A DNA stretch of 64,000 bases from Nitratireductor pacificus pht-3B (GCF_000300335.1 NZ_AMRM01000012.1:1-64000); one strand, 5' to 3'. Numbered from the stretch's first letter, positions 36,389 through 44,875 are shown. Notes: generated by a model not told the origin, from the sequence alone. A program made the numbers and translations.

Positions 36389-37099
36389 ATGCACGAGCGA
36401 CACATCGAGAACGGATTCGAGCCTGTCTCTTCCAGGGTCACCATCAGCGACGGCGTCTACCAGCAGCTGCGCGACGCCCTCACCGTGGGGCGCTTCGATC
36501 CCGGCCAGGTCCTCACCATCAGGTCGCTGGCCGACACGTTCGGCACCAGCCAGATGCCGGTGCGCGAGGCGCTGCGGCGGCTGGGCGCGGAGAACGCGCT
36601 GGAGATGGCCTCGAACGGGTCGGCCTGCGTGCCGAGCATTTCCGTCGAGCGGCTGGACGACATCCGCAACGCCCGCGTCGCGCTCGAAGGCCTCGCCACG
36701 GAGCAGGCGGCCGAGCGCATCAGGCCCTCCGAGCTTCCCGAGCTGGAACGGCTCATGCTGGCGCATGAATCGATCCGCGCGGCCGGCGACGTCTACGAGA
36801 TGCTGATGAAGAACCGGGATTTCCACTTCGCGATCTACCGGGCGTCGCGGTCGGAGGTACTCGTCCAGCTGATCGACACGCTTTGGCTGCGCTATGGCCC
36901 CTATATGCGGGCGCTGTCCTCATACATCGCGCCGCGGCTTGAAACGGGCCTGCACGAACCCTTCTCCGAACACCACCACGCGATCCTCGATGCGCTGAAG
37001 GCGGGCGACGCCGCCGCCGCGCGCAGGCACACCGTGGCCGATATCGACGGCACCCACGCGCTGCTGCGCCAGCTCTGCGTCAACGAAGCGGTCGCCTGA
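36389..37099 (+). CDS. GntR-family regulator (FCD class) of the liv operon
   Basis: 236 residues. Winged helix about 16-85: VYQQLRDALTVGRFDPGQVLTIRSLADTFGTSQMPVREALRRL. FCD domain with NRDFHFAIYRAS and FSEHHHAILDALKAGD, carrying the metal-binding His pattern. It is the last gene of the rightward liv cluster, so autoregulation through the GTGATCATATGATCAC operator at 28994-29009 is likely. Confidence 0.87.
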   Translation: MHERHIENGFEPVSSRVTISDGVYQQLRDALTVGRFDPGQVLTIRSLADTFGTSQMPVREALRRLGAENALEMASNGSACVPSISVERLDDIRNARVALEGLATEQAAERIRPSELPELERLMLAHESIRAAGDVYEMLMKNRDFHFAIYRASRSEVLVQLIDTLWLRYGPYMRALSSYIAPRLETGLHEPFSEHHHAILDALKAGDAAAARRHTVADIDGTHALLRQLCVNEAVA

Positions 37100-37116
37100 C
37101 CGCGGTCCGGGCCGCC

Positions 37117-37157
37117 TGGACCCATTCACCGTTTCGCAGAAACGCTGGACGGGTCCA
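37117..37157. terminator. Bipartite hairpin between convergent regulator genes
   Basis: TGGACCC (37117-37123) pairs with GGGTCCA (37151-37157), and inside it GTTTC (37131-37135) pairs with GAAAC (37139-37143). It lies between two convergent GntR genes and may end both transcripts. No T tract, so support is moderate. Confidence 0.45.
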
Positions 37158-37174
37158 TGAGAGGCTGAATGAGT

Positions 37175-37882
37175 CTAGCGCAGGTTCACCGAGTACTGGA
37201 TGTTCTGCGTCAGGCAGCGCGAGACGCGCAGCTCCACCGGCCGGCCCTCCAGGTCGCGCGCGACCCGGTGGATGCGCAGGAGCGGCGTGCCCGCGGCGCA
37301 CGCCAGATGGCCGGCGTCGGTCGCGCTCGCCGCGATCGCCTTGATGCTTTCCTCCGCCTGCGCGATCGTGATGCGCCAGCGGACCGAGAACATCTGGTAG
37401 ATGTTGTTGGGGATCTCGGCCATCTCCGGAAAATCCGGGAACCGCTCCGTCGGCAGCACGATGGTCTCCACGAGCACGCAGGCATCTGCCAGATGGCGGA
37501 GCCGCTCGATGCGCCACACGGGGTTTTTCTCCAGGATGTCCAGCGCCCGCGCCTCTTCGTAGCTGGCCGTGGACTCCGCGCGCGACAGCACCTGCGATTG
37601 CGGGAACACGGCCTGCCCGCCGTCAGGAACCAGTCGGAAGAACTGAAACAGGATGCGCGCGTCCTCGGGCTCGGCGACGAAGGTGCCCTTGCCCTGGCGC
37701 CGGATGAGGAGATTGTCGGCCGTCATCGTGTCCAGCGCTTTGCGCACGGTGCCCTGGCTGACTTCAAGCTGGCGCGCCAGCTCCATCTCGCTGGGGATCA
37801 GCATCCCCGGCGACCAGCTCCCGTCCACGAGGCGGCGCACCAGATGGTCGCGGATCTGCATGTAAAGCGGCTTGTATTCCAT
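37175..37882 (-). CDS. GntR-family regulator (HutC/UTRA class), probable regulator of suyAB
   Basis: 235 residues from the ATG at 37882 (MEYKPLYMQ); the frame runs on to 38014 through the operator. Winged helix 1-70 with recognition helix VSQGTVRKALD (about 41-51) and wing RRQGKGTFVAE. UTRA ligand domain: WRIERLRHLADACVLVETIVLP, FPEMAEIPNNIYQMFSVRW, LLRIHRVARDLEGRPVELRVSRC. It is a paralogue of the regulator at 49791-50582 over its full length, and the recognition helices are identical. Divergent from suyA, with TCTTATATAAGA between; probable repressor relieved by a sulfonate intermediate. Confidence 0.87.
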   Translation of the reverse strand: MEYKPLYMQIRDHLVRRLVDGSWSPGMLIPSEMELARQLEVSQGTVRKALDTMTADNLLIRRQGKGTFVAEPEDARILFQFFRLVPDGGQAVFPQSQVLSRAESTASYEEARALDILEKNPVWRIERLRHLADACVLVETIVLPTERFPDFPEMAEIPNNIYQMFSVRWRITIAQAEESIKAIAASATDAGHLACAAGTPLLRIHRVARDLEGRPVELRVSRCLTQNIQYSVNLR

Positions 37883-37925
37883 GGCGTCTCTCAACTGCGG
37901 TGCGGCCGGGCTGCCGCTTCCATAC

Positions 37926-37944
37926 CGGTAAATCCGGTTTACCG
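37926..37944. promoter_or_regulatory. Inverted repeat upstream of the UTRA regulator
   Basis: CGGTAAA (37926-37932) and TTTACCG (37938-37944) form a 7-bp dyad with a five-base spacer, 44 bases from the regulator start and just upstream of the suyA -35. It differs from the TCTTATATAAGA motif and may bind a second regulator. Confidence 0.5.
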
Positions 37945-37952
37945 CACCCTGC

Positions 37953-38002
37953 TTGACAAATCCATTCTCTTCTAGCTTATATCTTATATAAGACATAAGT
38001 CT
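37953..38002 (+). promoter_or_regulatory. suyA promoter with TCTTATATAAGA operator
   Basis: A consensus -35 TTGACA (37953-37958) is followed after 17-18 bases by CTTATA/TTATAT (37976-37982). The perfect 12-bp palindrome TCTTATATAAGA (37982-37993) lies immediately after, at the expected transcription start, and a further dyad AGACATAAGTCT (37991-38002) overlaps its right edge. Occupancy would block initiation. Variants of the same motif sit on the sugar-module promoters at 49.7, 50.6 and 51.7 kb. Confidence 0.82.
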
Positions 38003-38045
38003 TGCGCCAGACACCGGCCAGACACCGTTTGAGAGGAGATCATTC

Positions 38046-38333
38046 GTGACGGTTCCCCACCTGTTGGTTCATGAAAAGAAGGACAATGTCGGCGTCGTCG
38101 TCGTCGAAAACCTGAAAGCCGGCACGAAGATGCTCTGCGTGGTGACGCACGACAATTCGAGCTTCGAGCTGGAGGTGAACGACGACGTTCCGATCGGTCA
38201 CAAGGTGGCGCTGAGCGATATCGGCTCCGGCGACACGGCCATCAAGTACGGCGAGGACATCGGAAAGTTCGTCGCCGACGTGAAGAAGGGCGGCCATGTC
38301 CATGTCCATAATCTGAAGACCAAGCGCTGGTAG
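38046..38333 (+). CDS. suyA: (2R)-sulfolactate sulfo-lyase, small subunit SuyA
   Basis: 95 residues, GTG start at 38046 with AGGAG eight bases upstream. The whole protein is a SAF-type domain as found at the N-terminus of altronate/galactarate dehydratases ([60 protein letters not shown]). In altronate dehydratase this domain is fused; the separate small gene followed by a 393-residue partner is the SuyA/SuyB arrangement. The complex splits (R)-sulfolactate to pyruvate and sulfite. The downstream slc and comC genes support this over a sugar-acid dehydratase. Cytoplasmic. Confidence 0.85.
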   Translation: MTVPHLLVHEKKDNVGVVVVENLKAGTKMLCVVTHDNSSFELEVNDDVPIGHKVALSDIGSGDTAIKYGEDIGKFVADVKKGGHVHVHNLKTKRW

Positions 38334-38350
38334 GCCGGGGAGCAAGCACG

Positions 38351-39532
38351 ATGGCATCGAAATACGCAAACCTCACCTTCAAGGGCTACCGGCGCGACAA
38401 TGGCCGCGTGGGCGTCCGCAATCACGTCGTGATCCTGCCGGTGGACGACATCTCCAACGCCGCCTGCGAGGCGGTCGCCAACAACATCAAGGGCACGCTG
38501 GCGCTGCCGCATGCCTATGGACGCCTGCAGTTCGGCGCCGACCTCGACCTGCATTTCCGCACCATGATCGGAACCGGTGCCAATCCCAACGTCGCCGCCG
38601 TGATCGTCATCGGCATCGAACCGGGCTGGACCAAGCGGATCGCCGACGGCATCGCCGAGACCGGCAAGCCGGTGGCGGGCTTCTCGATCGAGCAGAACGG
38701 CGACCTGAAGACGATCATGGATGCCTCGCGCAAGGCGAAGGAATTCGTCCACTACGCATCCGAGCTGCAGCGCGAGGAATGCTCGATCTCTGAACTCTGG
38801 GTCTCCACCAAATGCGGCGAGAGCGACACGACCACGGGCCTCGGCTCCTGCCCGACCGTCGGCAACATGTATGACAAGCTCCTGCCCGAAGGCATCTACG
38901 GGTGCTTCGGCGAAACCTCGGAGATCACCGGCGCCGAGCACATCTGCAAGGCGCGGGCTGTCAACGACGAGGTCGGCGAGCGCTGGTACAAGATGTGGAA
39001 GGCCTATCAGGACGACGTCATCTTCGCCAACCAGACCGACGATCTTTCCGAATCCCAGCCCACCAAGGGCAATATCGAGGGCGGCCTGACCACCATCGAG
39101 GAAAAGGCGCTCGGCAATCTGGAAAAGATCGGCCGGACGTCGAAATACATCGACATTCTCGAGCCGGCGGAGGCGCCGCAGTCGGGCAAGGGTCTCTACT
39201 TCATGGACACGTCTTCGGCCGCCGCCGAATGCGTGACCCTGATGGCCGCGGGCGGCTATGTGGTGCACACCTTCCCGACCGGCCAGGGCAACGTGATCGG
39301 CAATCCGATCGTACCGGTCATCAAGATCACCGCGAACCCGCGCACCGTGCGCACCATGGGTGAGCATGTGGATGTCGACGTGTCGGGAATCCTGCGCCGC
39401 GAGATGACCATCGACGATGCCGGCGACGCGCTGATCGACATGATCGTGCGCACGTCCAACGGGCGGAACACCGCCGCCGAGGCGCTGGGTCACCGCGAAT
39501 TCGTGATGACCAAACTCTACCGAAGCGCCTGA
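38351..39532 (+). CDS. suyB: (2R)-sulfolactate sulfo-lyase, large subunit SuyB
   Basis: 393 residues, 17 bases after suyA. UxaA/GarD-type C-terminal domain: [107 protein letters not shown]. The Cys residues of KCGESD and GSCPTVGN are probable iron or iron-sulfur ligands. These stretches match SuyB of sulfolactate degraders as I remember them, more closely than altronate dehydratase. With SuyA it releases sulfite; a sulfite oxidation or export gene is not visible in the window. Confidence 0.85.
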   Translation: MASKYANLTFKGYRRDNGRVGVRNHVVILPVDDISNAACEAVANNIKGTLALPHAYGRLQFGADLDLHFRTMIGTGANPNVAAVIVIGIEPGWTKRIADGIAETGKPVAGFSIEQNGDLKTIMDASRKAKEFVHYASELQREECSISELWVSTKCGESDTTTGLGSCPTVGNMYDKLLPEGIYGCFGETSEITGAEHICKARAVNDEVGERWYKMWKAYQDDVIFANQTDDLSESQPTKGNIEGGLTTIEEKALGNLEKIGRTSKYIDILEPAEAPQSGKGLYFMDTSSAAAECVTLMAAGGYVVHTFPTGQGNVIGNPIVPVIKITANPRTVRTMGEHVDVDVSGILRREMTIDDAGDALIDMIVRTSNGRNTAAEALGHREFVMTKLYRSA

Positions 39533-39539
39533 TTCCACC

Positions 39540-39570
39540 GAGGCCCCGCGCGTTGCGGGGCCTCGCCGTT
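39540..39570 (+). terminator. Intrinsic terminator after suyB
   Basis: GAGGCCCCGC (39540-39549) pairs with GCGGGGCCTC (39555-39564), a perfect 10-bp stem, followed by GCCGTTTT. It separates suyAB from the transporter genes, so the latter may depend on read-through or on their own promoter. Confidence 0.85.
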
Positions 39571-39630
39571 TTCCATCGCCTGACGAGCAGGCGATGGCGA
39601 TACGCTTCAGGAAATCATGGGAGGATGACA

Positions 39631-40608
39631 ATGCTGAAGAAACTTGGGCTGAAGAAACTCGGGCAGAAAAAACTTGGCGTACTGGCGACCGTAGCCACGG
39701 TCCTCTGGGCAACGGGCGGCGCATTCGCGTTTCCGGACAAGCCCGTCAACTACATCATTCCGTTCAATGCCGGCGGCGAAAGCGATATTTCCGCCCGCCT
39801 GCAGCAACCCTATTTCAAGAAGATCACCGGAGACGACCTGATCATCCAGTATCAGGCGGGTGCCGGCGGCGCGCAGGCCTGGTCCGTGCTGAACGACCAG
39901 CCGGGCGACGGCTACACGATCATGGGCACCAACCTGCCCCACATCATCCTGCAGCCGCTCCTGCAGAAGCCGGGATACGAGACCGCCGACCTGACGAACA
40001 TCTACATGTTCCACTTCACGCCGGATGCGCTTCTCGTCCGCGCGGACAGCAAGTTCGAAACGATCCAGCAGGTGATCGACGCGGCGAAGGAGACCCCCGG
40101 GGCGCTGACGGTCGGCGGCACGGCGACCAACACGGCGAACCACATCGCCAACCAGCGCTTCTCGACCTTGACCGGCGCCGAGATGACATACATCCCCTAC
40201 ACCGGCACCGGCGCCACCATCCCCGCGCTGCTCGGCGGCGAGGTCGAACTGCTCTGGGGCTACACCACCGTGGCCGCCGGTCAGGGCGACAAGGTGCGCA
40301 TGCTGGCCGTCGCACAGGACAAGCGGCATCCCCTCTTCCCGGACGTTCCGACCTTCAAGGAACTGGGGATCGACATGGTGGGCGGCGCCTATCGCGGCAT
40401 CGCCGTGCCGAAATCCACGCCCGAGGAGGTGCGCCAGCAGCTCTCCGACATCATCGGCCAGATCAATGCCGACCCCGAATTCATCAAGGAGATGGAACAG
40501 GCGGGCTTCGCCATGCTGGATGTTCCCTATGACGGGATGGAAGCCTTCATGGGCGAGCGGCAGAAGATCTACGAGGACGTGGCCCGTCAGCTGGGCTCGC
40601 TGAAGTAA
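39631..40608 (+). CDS. slcH: TTT-family transporter binding protein (TctC type), probable SlcH
   Basis: 325 residues from the ATG at 39631, six bases after GGGAGG; the ATG at 39625 abuts the ribosome site. Signal peptide about 1-29 containing a threefold repeat of (L/Q)KKLG, encoded by near-identical 15-base units. TctC/Bug family: FPDKPVNYIIPFNAGGESDISAR, AGAGGAQAWSVLN, VGGTATNTANHIANQRF, YTGTGATIPALLGGEVELLWGY. Such proteins bind carboxylates. In sulfolactate degraders the TctCBA-like transporter is called SlcHFG; the context supports sulfolactate as ligand. Confidence 0.82.
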   Translation: MLKKLGLKKLGQKKLGVLATVATVLWATGGAFAFPDKPVNYIIPFNAGGESDISARLQQPYFKKITGDDLIIQYQAGAGGAQAWSVLNDQPGDGYTIMGTNLPHIILQPLLQKPGYETADLTNIYMFHFTPDALLVRADSKFETIQQVIDAAKETPGALTVGGTATNTANHIANQRFSTLTGAEMTYIPYTGTGATIPALLGGEVELLWGYTTVAAGQGDKVRMLAVAQDKRHPLFPDVPTFKELGIDMVGGAYRGIAVPKSTPEEVRQQLSDIIGQINADPEFIKEMEQAGFAMLDVPYDGMEAFMGERQKIYEDVARQLGSLK

Positions 40609-40619
40609 CAGCCATTAGC

Positions 40620-40644
40620 GCCGGCGGCATGGTACGCCGCCGGC
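40620..40644 (+). terminator. Hairpin after slcH
   Basis: GCCGGCGGC (40620-40628) pairs with GCCGCCGGC (40636-40644), loop of seven, no T tract. It follows the binding-protein gene and precedes the large permease gene, matching the pattern at the other transporters in this window. Confidence 0.65.
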
Positions 40645-40677
40645 TGCCCGTCCCCCGGTCATTGCAGGGAGCTGTCC

Positions 40678-42198
40678 TTGGCCTTCGATCTCGGTTCCGT
40701 TCTCGTCCAGGCTTTCAGCCCGTTCAATCTCTTGCTGGCTCTGCTCGGTGTTGTCCTCGGCACGATCATCGGCGCGCTGCCGGGGCTTTCCGCGACGATG
40801 GCCATCGCCGTCCTGGTACCGTTCACCTTCGCCATGGATCCGGCCTCCGGCCTGATCATGCTGGGCGCGATCTACACCGGCGCCATCTATGGCGGCGCCT
40901 ATGCCGCCATTCTCGTCAACACGCCGGGCACGCCCTCGGCCATCGCCACCACCTTCGACGGTTTCCCGATGGCCAAGCGCGGCGATGGCGATCTGGCGAT
41001 GACGCTCGCCACGCTCGCCAGCGTGGTCGGCGGCGTGATCGGCGCCATCGCGCTGATGACGCTTTCGCCGCTTCTCGCCAACATCGCGCTGGCCTTCCAG
41101 TCAAGCGAGTATTTCTGGCTCGCGATTCTCGGCCTGACCCTGATCGCCAGCCTTTCCACCGGCAACGTCATCAAGGGCCTGATCGGCGGCGCCTTCGGCC
41201 TGATCCTGTCCATGATCGGCGTGGCGGTCGTCGGCGGCGACGTGCGCTTCACCTTCGGCTCGTCGGCGCTGCTCGGCGGCATCGACATCGTTTCCGCCCT
41301 GATCGGACTCTACTGCATTCCCGTCCTGATCGATCTCGTCGCCCGGCCCGACCGGCATCTGGAGCCGGCGCCGCTCGGGCGCGGCTTCCGCTTTTTCGAG
41401 GCGCTGGGCCTCTGCGCGAAGAACACGGTCAATCTCGTCAGGTCCTCCGCCATCGGCACGCTTATCGGCATCCTGCCGGGGGCCGGCGGCTCGATCGCAT
41501 CGCTCGTCTCCTATTCGGAGGCGCGGCGCTCGAGCCGCCATCCCGAGCGTTTCGGCAAGGGAGAACCGGGCGGCCTTCTGGCCACCGAAAGCGCCAACAA
41601 CGCGACCGTCGGCGGCGGCTTCATCCCGACGCTGGTGCTCGGCATTCCCGGCACTCCGCCGGACGCGGTCATCCTCGGCGCGCTCCTCGTCCAGGGCATC
41701 CGCACCGGACCCGAACTGTTCACCCAGCAGAGCGGCATCGTCTACATCTTCATGTTCGGCCTGCTCATCGCCACGCTGATGATGCTGCCCGTCGGCCTGC
41801 TCATCGGCCGCTACGCCTATCGCTTCATCGTCAACACGCCGAAATCGCTGCTCGTGCCCCTGATCGCCTTCATGACGGTGGTGGGCAGTTTCGCCATCCA
41901 TTCCAACCCGCACGATGTCGTGGTCATGGTCCTGATGGGCGTTCTGGGGTGGCTGCTCAGCCTCGGCGGTTTCGGCCCCTCGCCCATCGTGCTCGGCCTG
42001 GTTCTCGGCCAGATCGCCGAGCAGGGCTTCATCCGCGCCTACATGATCGGCGGCGCACGCGACAATTTCGGCGGGCAGCTCCTGTTTGACCGCCCGATCA
42101 GCTGGGCCATCGTGGCGCTGATCGTCATCACGCTCGGCCTGCCGCTCCTGAGGCTGCTGCGCGCAAGGTCCGGCAACGGCAAGGAGGCACAACCATGA
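40678..42198 (+). CDS. slcG: TTT-family transporter large permease (TctA type), probable SlcG
   Basis: 506 residues from a TTG start at 40678, with AGGGAG eight bases upstream. About 11-12 membrane segments. TctA signatures: LLGVVLGTIIGALPGLSATMAIAVLVPFTF near 22, GAIYTGAIYGGAYAAILVNTPGTPSAIATTFDGFPMA near 63, and the inverted-repeat copy GTLIGILPGAGGSIASLVSYSEARR with GFIPTLVLGIPGTPPDAVILGAL. Inner membrane. The gene order C-A-B differs from the usual C-B-A. Confidence 0.87.
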   Translation: MAFDLGSVLVQAFSPFNLLLALLGVVLGTIIGALPGLSATMAIAVLVPFTFAMDPASGLIMLGAIYTGAIYGGAYAAILVNTPGTPSAIATTFDGFPMAKRGDGDLAMTLATLASVVGGVIGAIALMTLSPLLANIALAFQSSEYFWLAILGLTLIASLSTGNVIKGLIGGAFGLILSMIGVAVVGGDVRFTFGSSALLGGIDIVSALIGLYCIPVLIDLVARPDRHLEPAPLGRGFRFFEALGLCAKNTVNLVRSSAIGTLIGILPGAGGSIASLVSYSEARRSSRHPERFGKGEPGGLLATESANNATVGGGFIPTLVLGIPGTPPDAVILGALLVQGIRTGPELFTQQSGIVYIFMFGLLIATLMMLPVGLLIGRYAYRFIVNTPKSLLVPLIAFMTVVGSFAIHSNPHDVVVMVLMGVLGWLLSLGGFGPSPIVLGLVLGQIAEQGFIRAYMIGGARDNFGGQLLFDRPISWAIVALIVITLGLPLLRLLRARSGNGKEAQP

Positions 42199-42668
42199 AC
42201 GCGGGCAGGGATATCGCCGGGATCGTCGGCTCAGTCTTCTTCTTCCTCGTCGGGGCAGCGGTTTTCGCCATGAGCTTCGAGATGACGCCGCTGGCGGCCA
42301 TGTTCCCGCGCACGGTGGGCGCCGCGCTCGCGCTTCTTGCCGCATTCTATGTCTTCGCCGCCATGCGCGGATATCGCGGCGAGGCCGTCGAGAACGGCAG
42401 CACGGTCGGCGATCAGGCTGAGGGCCTCGGCCGCCGCATCGTCCTGCTGGCGACGATGATCGGCTGGGCGCTCCTCTTCCCGGTCATCGGCATGTTCGTC
42501 ACCAGTCTCGCCGCCTGCGCGATCCTGATGTTCACGGGCCTTTTCGAACGGCTGTCGCCCGGACGCCTCGCCATCCAGCTTGGCGCGGTGCTCGCGCTCG
42601 TGATCTGCTTCTATCTCCTGATGAACAGCGTTCTCAACATACCGATGCCACGCGGCATTCTCTTCTGA
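42195..42668 (+). CDS. slcF: TTT-family transporter small permease (TctB type), probable SlcF
   Basis: 157 residues with four membrane segments, ATG overlapping the slcG stop by four bases. TctB features: FFFLVGAAVFAMSFEMTPLAAMFPRTVGAALALLA and LLFPVIGMFVTSLAACAILM, with a C-terminal NSVLNIPMPRGI. Partner of the large subunit. Confidence 0.82.
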   Translation: MNAGRDIAGIVGSVFFFLVGAAVFAMSFEMTPLAAMFPRTVGAALALLAAFYVFAAMRGYRGEAVENGSTVGDQAEGLGRRIVLLATMIGWALLFPVIGMFVTSLAACAILMFTGLFERLSPGRLAIQLGAVLALVICFYLLMNSVLNIPMPRGILF

Positions 42669-42679
42669 ACTGGACGATC

Positions 42680-43609
42680 ATGACGGACATCATCATCACG
42701 GAATTCATGGACGAGGCGGCGGTCGACATGCTGCGCGCGGAATTCGACACGCATTACGATCCCGCATTGGTGGACGATCCCGGGGCGCTGCGCGACATGG
42801 TCGCCACGGCGCGGGCGCTGGTGGTGCGGAACCGCACCCAGCTGCGCGGCGCGCTCCTAGAGGCCGCCGGCCGGCTGGAATGCGTCGGGCGTCTCGGCGT
42901 CGGGCTGGACAACATCGACACCGATACCTGCGGCGCGCGCGGCGTGGCCGTCTATCCTGCGACGGGCGCCAACGATCTGGCTGTCGCCGAATATGTGATC
43001 TCCAATGCGTTCAACCTCCTGCGCGACGCCTATCTCTATAGCGACCGGGTGATCGCCGGCGAATGGCCCCGTTCGGCGCTCATCGGGCGCGAGCTTTCCG
43101 GCAAGGTGATGGGCCTCGTCGGCTTCGGCGCGATCGCCCGCGAGGTGGCGACGCGCGCGCAGGCGCTCGGCATGTCGGTCATCGCCCATGATCCGTTCCT
43201 GCCGGAGAATCATCCGGCCTGGCAATCGGCGGGCAGGCGCACGCTGGAGGCGCTCGTCCGCGAGGCGGACGTGGTGAGCCTGCATACGCCCCTGACGCCC
43301 GAGACGCGGCACATGATCGACGCATCGCTGCTCGCGGCCATGAAGCCGGGAGGCATCCTGATCAACGCGGCCCGTGGCGGCGTGGTGGACGAGGACGCCT
43401 TGTGCGCGGCCCTGCGGGCGGGCAAGCTCGCCGGCGCGGCGCTCGACGTCTTCGAGGAAGAGCCGCTTTCGACGGCGGCAGGCACGAAGTTCGAAGGCAT
43501 CCGCAATCTGGTTCTGACGCCGCACATCGCCGGCGTAACAGTGGAATCGAATGTTCGGGTCAGCCGCGTCACGGCCGAGACCATTCTCAAGCACCTGCGG
43601 GGTCAGTGA
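42680..43609 (+). CDS. slcC: (S)-sulfolactate dehydrogenase SlcC (D-2-hydroxyacid dehydrogenase family)
   Basis: 309 residues. N-terminal ITEFMDEAAVDML and VVRNRTQLR, RLGVGLDNIDTDTC, VYPATGANDLAVAEYV and GEWPRSALIGRE match the (S)-sulfolactate dehydrogenase of Chromohalobacter as I remember it. NAD-binding motif GLVGFGAIAREVA near 145; catalytic Arg232 (INAARGG), Glu in DVFEEEPL and His282 (TPHIAGV). It oxidises (S)-sulfolactate to sulfopyruvate. With ComC it converts the S enantiomer to the R form that SuyAB cleaves. Stop overlaps the comC start (TGATG). Confidence 0.86.
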   Translation: MTDIIITEFMDEAAVDMLRAEFDTHYDPALVDDPGALRDMVATARALVVRNRTQLRGALLEAAGRLECVGRLGVGLDNIDTDTCGARGVAVYPATGANDLAVAEYVISNAFNLLRDAYLYSDRVIAGEWPRSALIGRELSGKVMGLVGFGAIAREVATRAQALGMSVIAHDPFLPENHPAWQSAGRRTLEALVREADVVSLHTPLTPETRHMIDASLLAAMKPGGILINAARGGVVDEDALCAALRAGKLAGAALDVFEEEPLSTAAGTKFEGIRNLVLTPHIAGVTVESNVRVSRVTAETILKHLRGQ

Positions 43610-44607
43610 TGACGAGACTTCTCTCCGCCGATGAGATCACGGCGCTGGTCACCGAGACGCTGATTCGCTGCCGCACCAGCCGGGAGAACGCGCAGGCCGT
43701 GGCGCGCGCCCTGCTCGGCGCAGAGCTGGCGGGCCAGGCGGGCCACGGACTTCGCCGCATGCCCTCCTATTGCGCGCAGGCGCTGTCAGGCAAGGTGGAC
43801 GGCATGGCCGCCGCGCGTTCCAGGGAAACGCGGCCCGCCGCCCTCTCGGTCGACGCCGCGCACGGTTTCGCCTATCCCGCGCTGGAGCTGGCGCTCGCAT
43901 GGCTGCCCGCCGCCGCCCGGCGGAACGGCATCGCCATGGCCGGCATCCACCGCTCGCATCATTGCGGCGTGGCGGGTCTGGTGGTCGAGCAGCTCGCGGA
44001 GGACGGGCTGGTCGGCCTTCTGTTCGCCAACACGCCCGGCGCCATGGCGCCATGGGGCGGCCGGCACGCCCTGTTCGGCACGGACCCGATCGCCTTCGCC
44101 GCGCCGCTTGACGGCGCCGATCCCGTGGTCGTGGACATCTCCCTGTCGAAGGTCGCCCGCGGCAAGATCATGGCGGCCAGCCAGCAAGGCAGGGACATCC
44201 CCGAGGGCTGGGCGCTCGATGCGAACGGCAACCCGACCACCGACGCGAAGGAAGCGCTGAAGGGCACGATGGTGCCGATGGGCGACGCCAAGGGCACGGC
44301 GCTCGCGATCATGGTGGAGCTGCTCTGCGCCGGGCTGACCGGCGCCAATTACGGCTACGAGGCCAGCTCCTTCTTCGACGGCGAGGGCGCCGCGCCGGGC
44401 ACCGGCCAGCTCGTCATCGCCATCGATCCCACGGCGTTCGGCGATGGCGCGCTGGACCGTTTCGCGGTTCTGGCCGGGGCCATCGACGGAATGGACGGCG
44501 CACGCCTTCCCGGCCGACGCCGGCAGGCGCTCAAGGCGAGGCTGCTTGCCGAAGGCGTGCCCTGCGACGACGCCCTGCTGCGGGAGATCGAGGCGCTGGG
44601 CCGGTAG
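43609..44607 (+). CDS. comC: (R)-sulfolactate dehydrogenase ComC (malate/L-lactate dehydrogenase family)
   Basis: 332 residues from the ATG at 43609. Ldh_2/MDH family fold: AELAGQAGHGLRRMPSYCAQALSGK near 34, VDAAHGFAYPALELAL, IHRSHHCGVAGLVVEQLAEDGLVGLLFANTPGAMAPWGG (catalytic His region), FGTDPIAFAAPL and VVDISLSKVARGKI. Members reduce 2-oxo acids with NAD(P)H using a fold unlike ordinary lactate dehydrogenase. Next to slcC and suyAB it is best read as ComC, which reduces sulfopyruvate to (R)-sulfolactate. Last gene of the rightward sulfolactate cluster. Confidence 0.85.
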   Translation: MTRLLSADEITALVTETLIRCRTSRENAQAVARALLGAELAGQAGHGLRRMPSYCAQALSGKVDGMAAARSRETRPAALSVDAAHGFAYPALELALAWLPAAARRNGIAMAGIHRSHHCGVAGLVVEQLAEDGLVGLLFANTPGAMAPWGGRHALFGTDPIAFAAPLDGADPVVVDISLSKVARGKIMAASQQGRDIPEGWALDANGNPTTDAKEALKGTMVPMGDAKGTALAIMVELLCAGLTGANYGYEASSFFDGEGAAPGTGQLVIAIDPTAFGDGALDRFAVLAGAIDGMDGARLPGRRRQALKARLLAEGVPCDDALLREIEALGR

Positions 44608-44629
44608 TTCAGGATGCTGCTGCATTGAC

Positions 44630-44759
44630 GTTGTGCGTGGTTCGACAAGCTCACCATGAGGGATGCCGGGCATTGCAGTGAGTCCGGCTCCGTAGCGGCG
44701 CGGGTAAGTCATGCAGCCCCCACCCGTCCTCATGGTGAGCTTGTCGAACCACGCACAAC
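44630..44759. repeat. Inverted-repeat element with 32-bp perfect arms
   Basis: The arms are 44630-44661 and 44728-44759; each contains GTGGTTCGACAAGCTCACCA or its complement and they pair perfectly over 32 bases. The 66-base interior is GC-rich. GGTTCGACAAGCTCACCATGAGG-type units are dispersed repeats in many alphaproteobacterial genomes, so this is likely a miniature repeat pair, lodged between two gene clusters that run toward each other. It could fold into a long RNA hairpin. Confidence 0.85.
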
Positions 44760-44818
44760 ACCCTTGCCAGGCACAAGGCAGGAACCCGGCCCCCGACCCA
44801 CCCGATTGCTCTTCAAAC

Positions 44819-44848
44819 GAAAAAACCCCCGGCCAGGCAGGCCGGGGG
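44819..44848 (-). terminator. Intrinsic terminator of the TRAP/sugar operon
   Basis: Read leftward, a 9-bp stem CCCCCGGCC/GGCCGGGGG (arms 44826-44834 and 44840-44848) is followed by a run of T (the A run at 44819-44825). It lies 28 bases after the binding-protein stop at 44876. Confidence 0.9.
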
Positions 44849-44875
44849 CCATGTCATCGCATTGCTGGTTTCAGC

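Noticed and set aside
38046-39532. suyAB as altronate or galactarate dehydratase
   Set aside because: Those are normally single fused proteins, and the flanking slcC, comC and TTT genes match sulfolactate clusters; kept as a minor alternative.
44630-44759. GGTTCGA sequence as part of a tRNA
   Set aside because: No cloverleaf around it; it is one arm of an inverted repeat of a dispersed alphaproteobacterial type.
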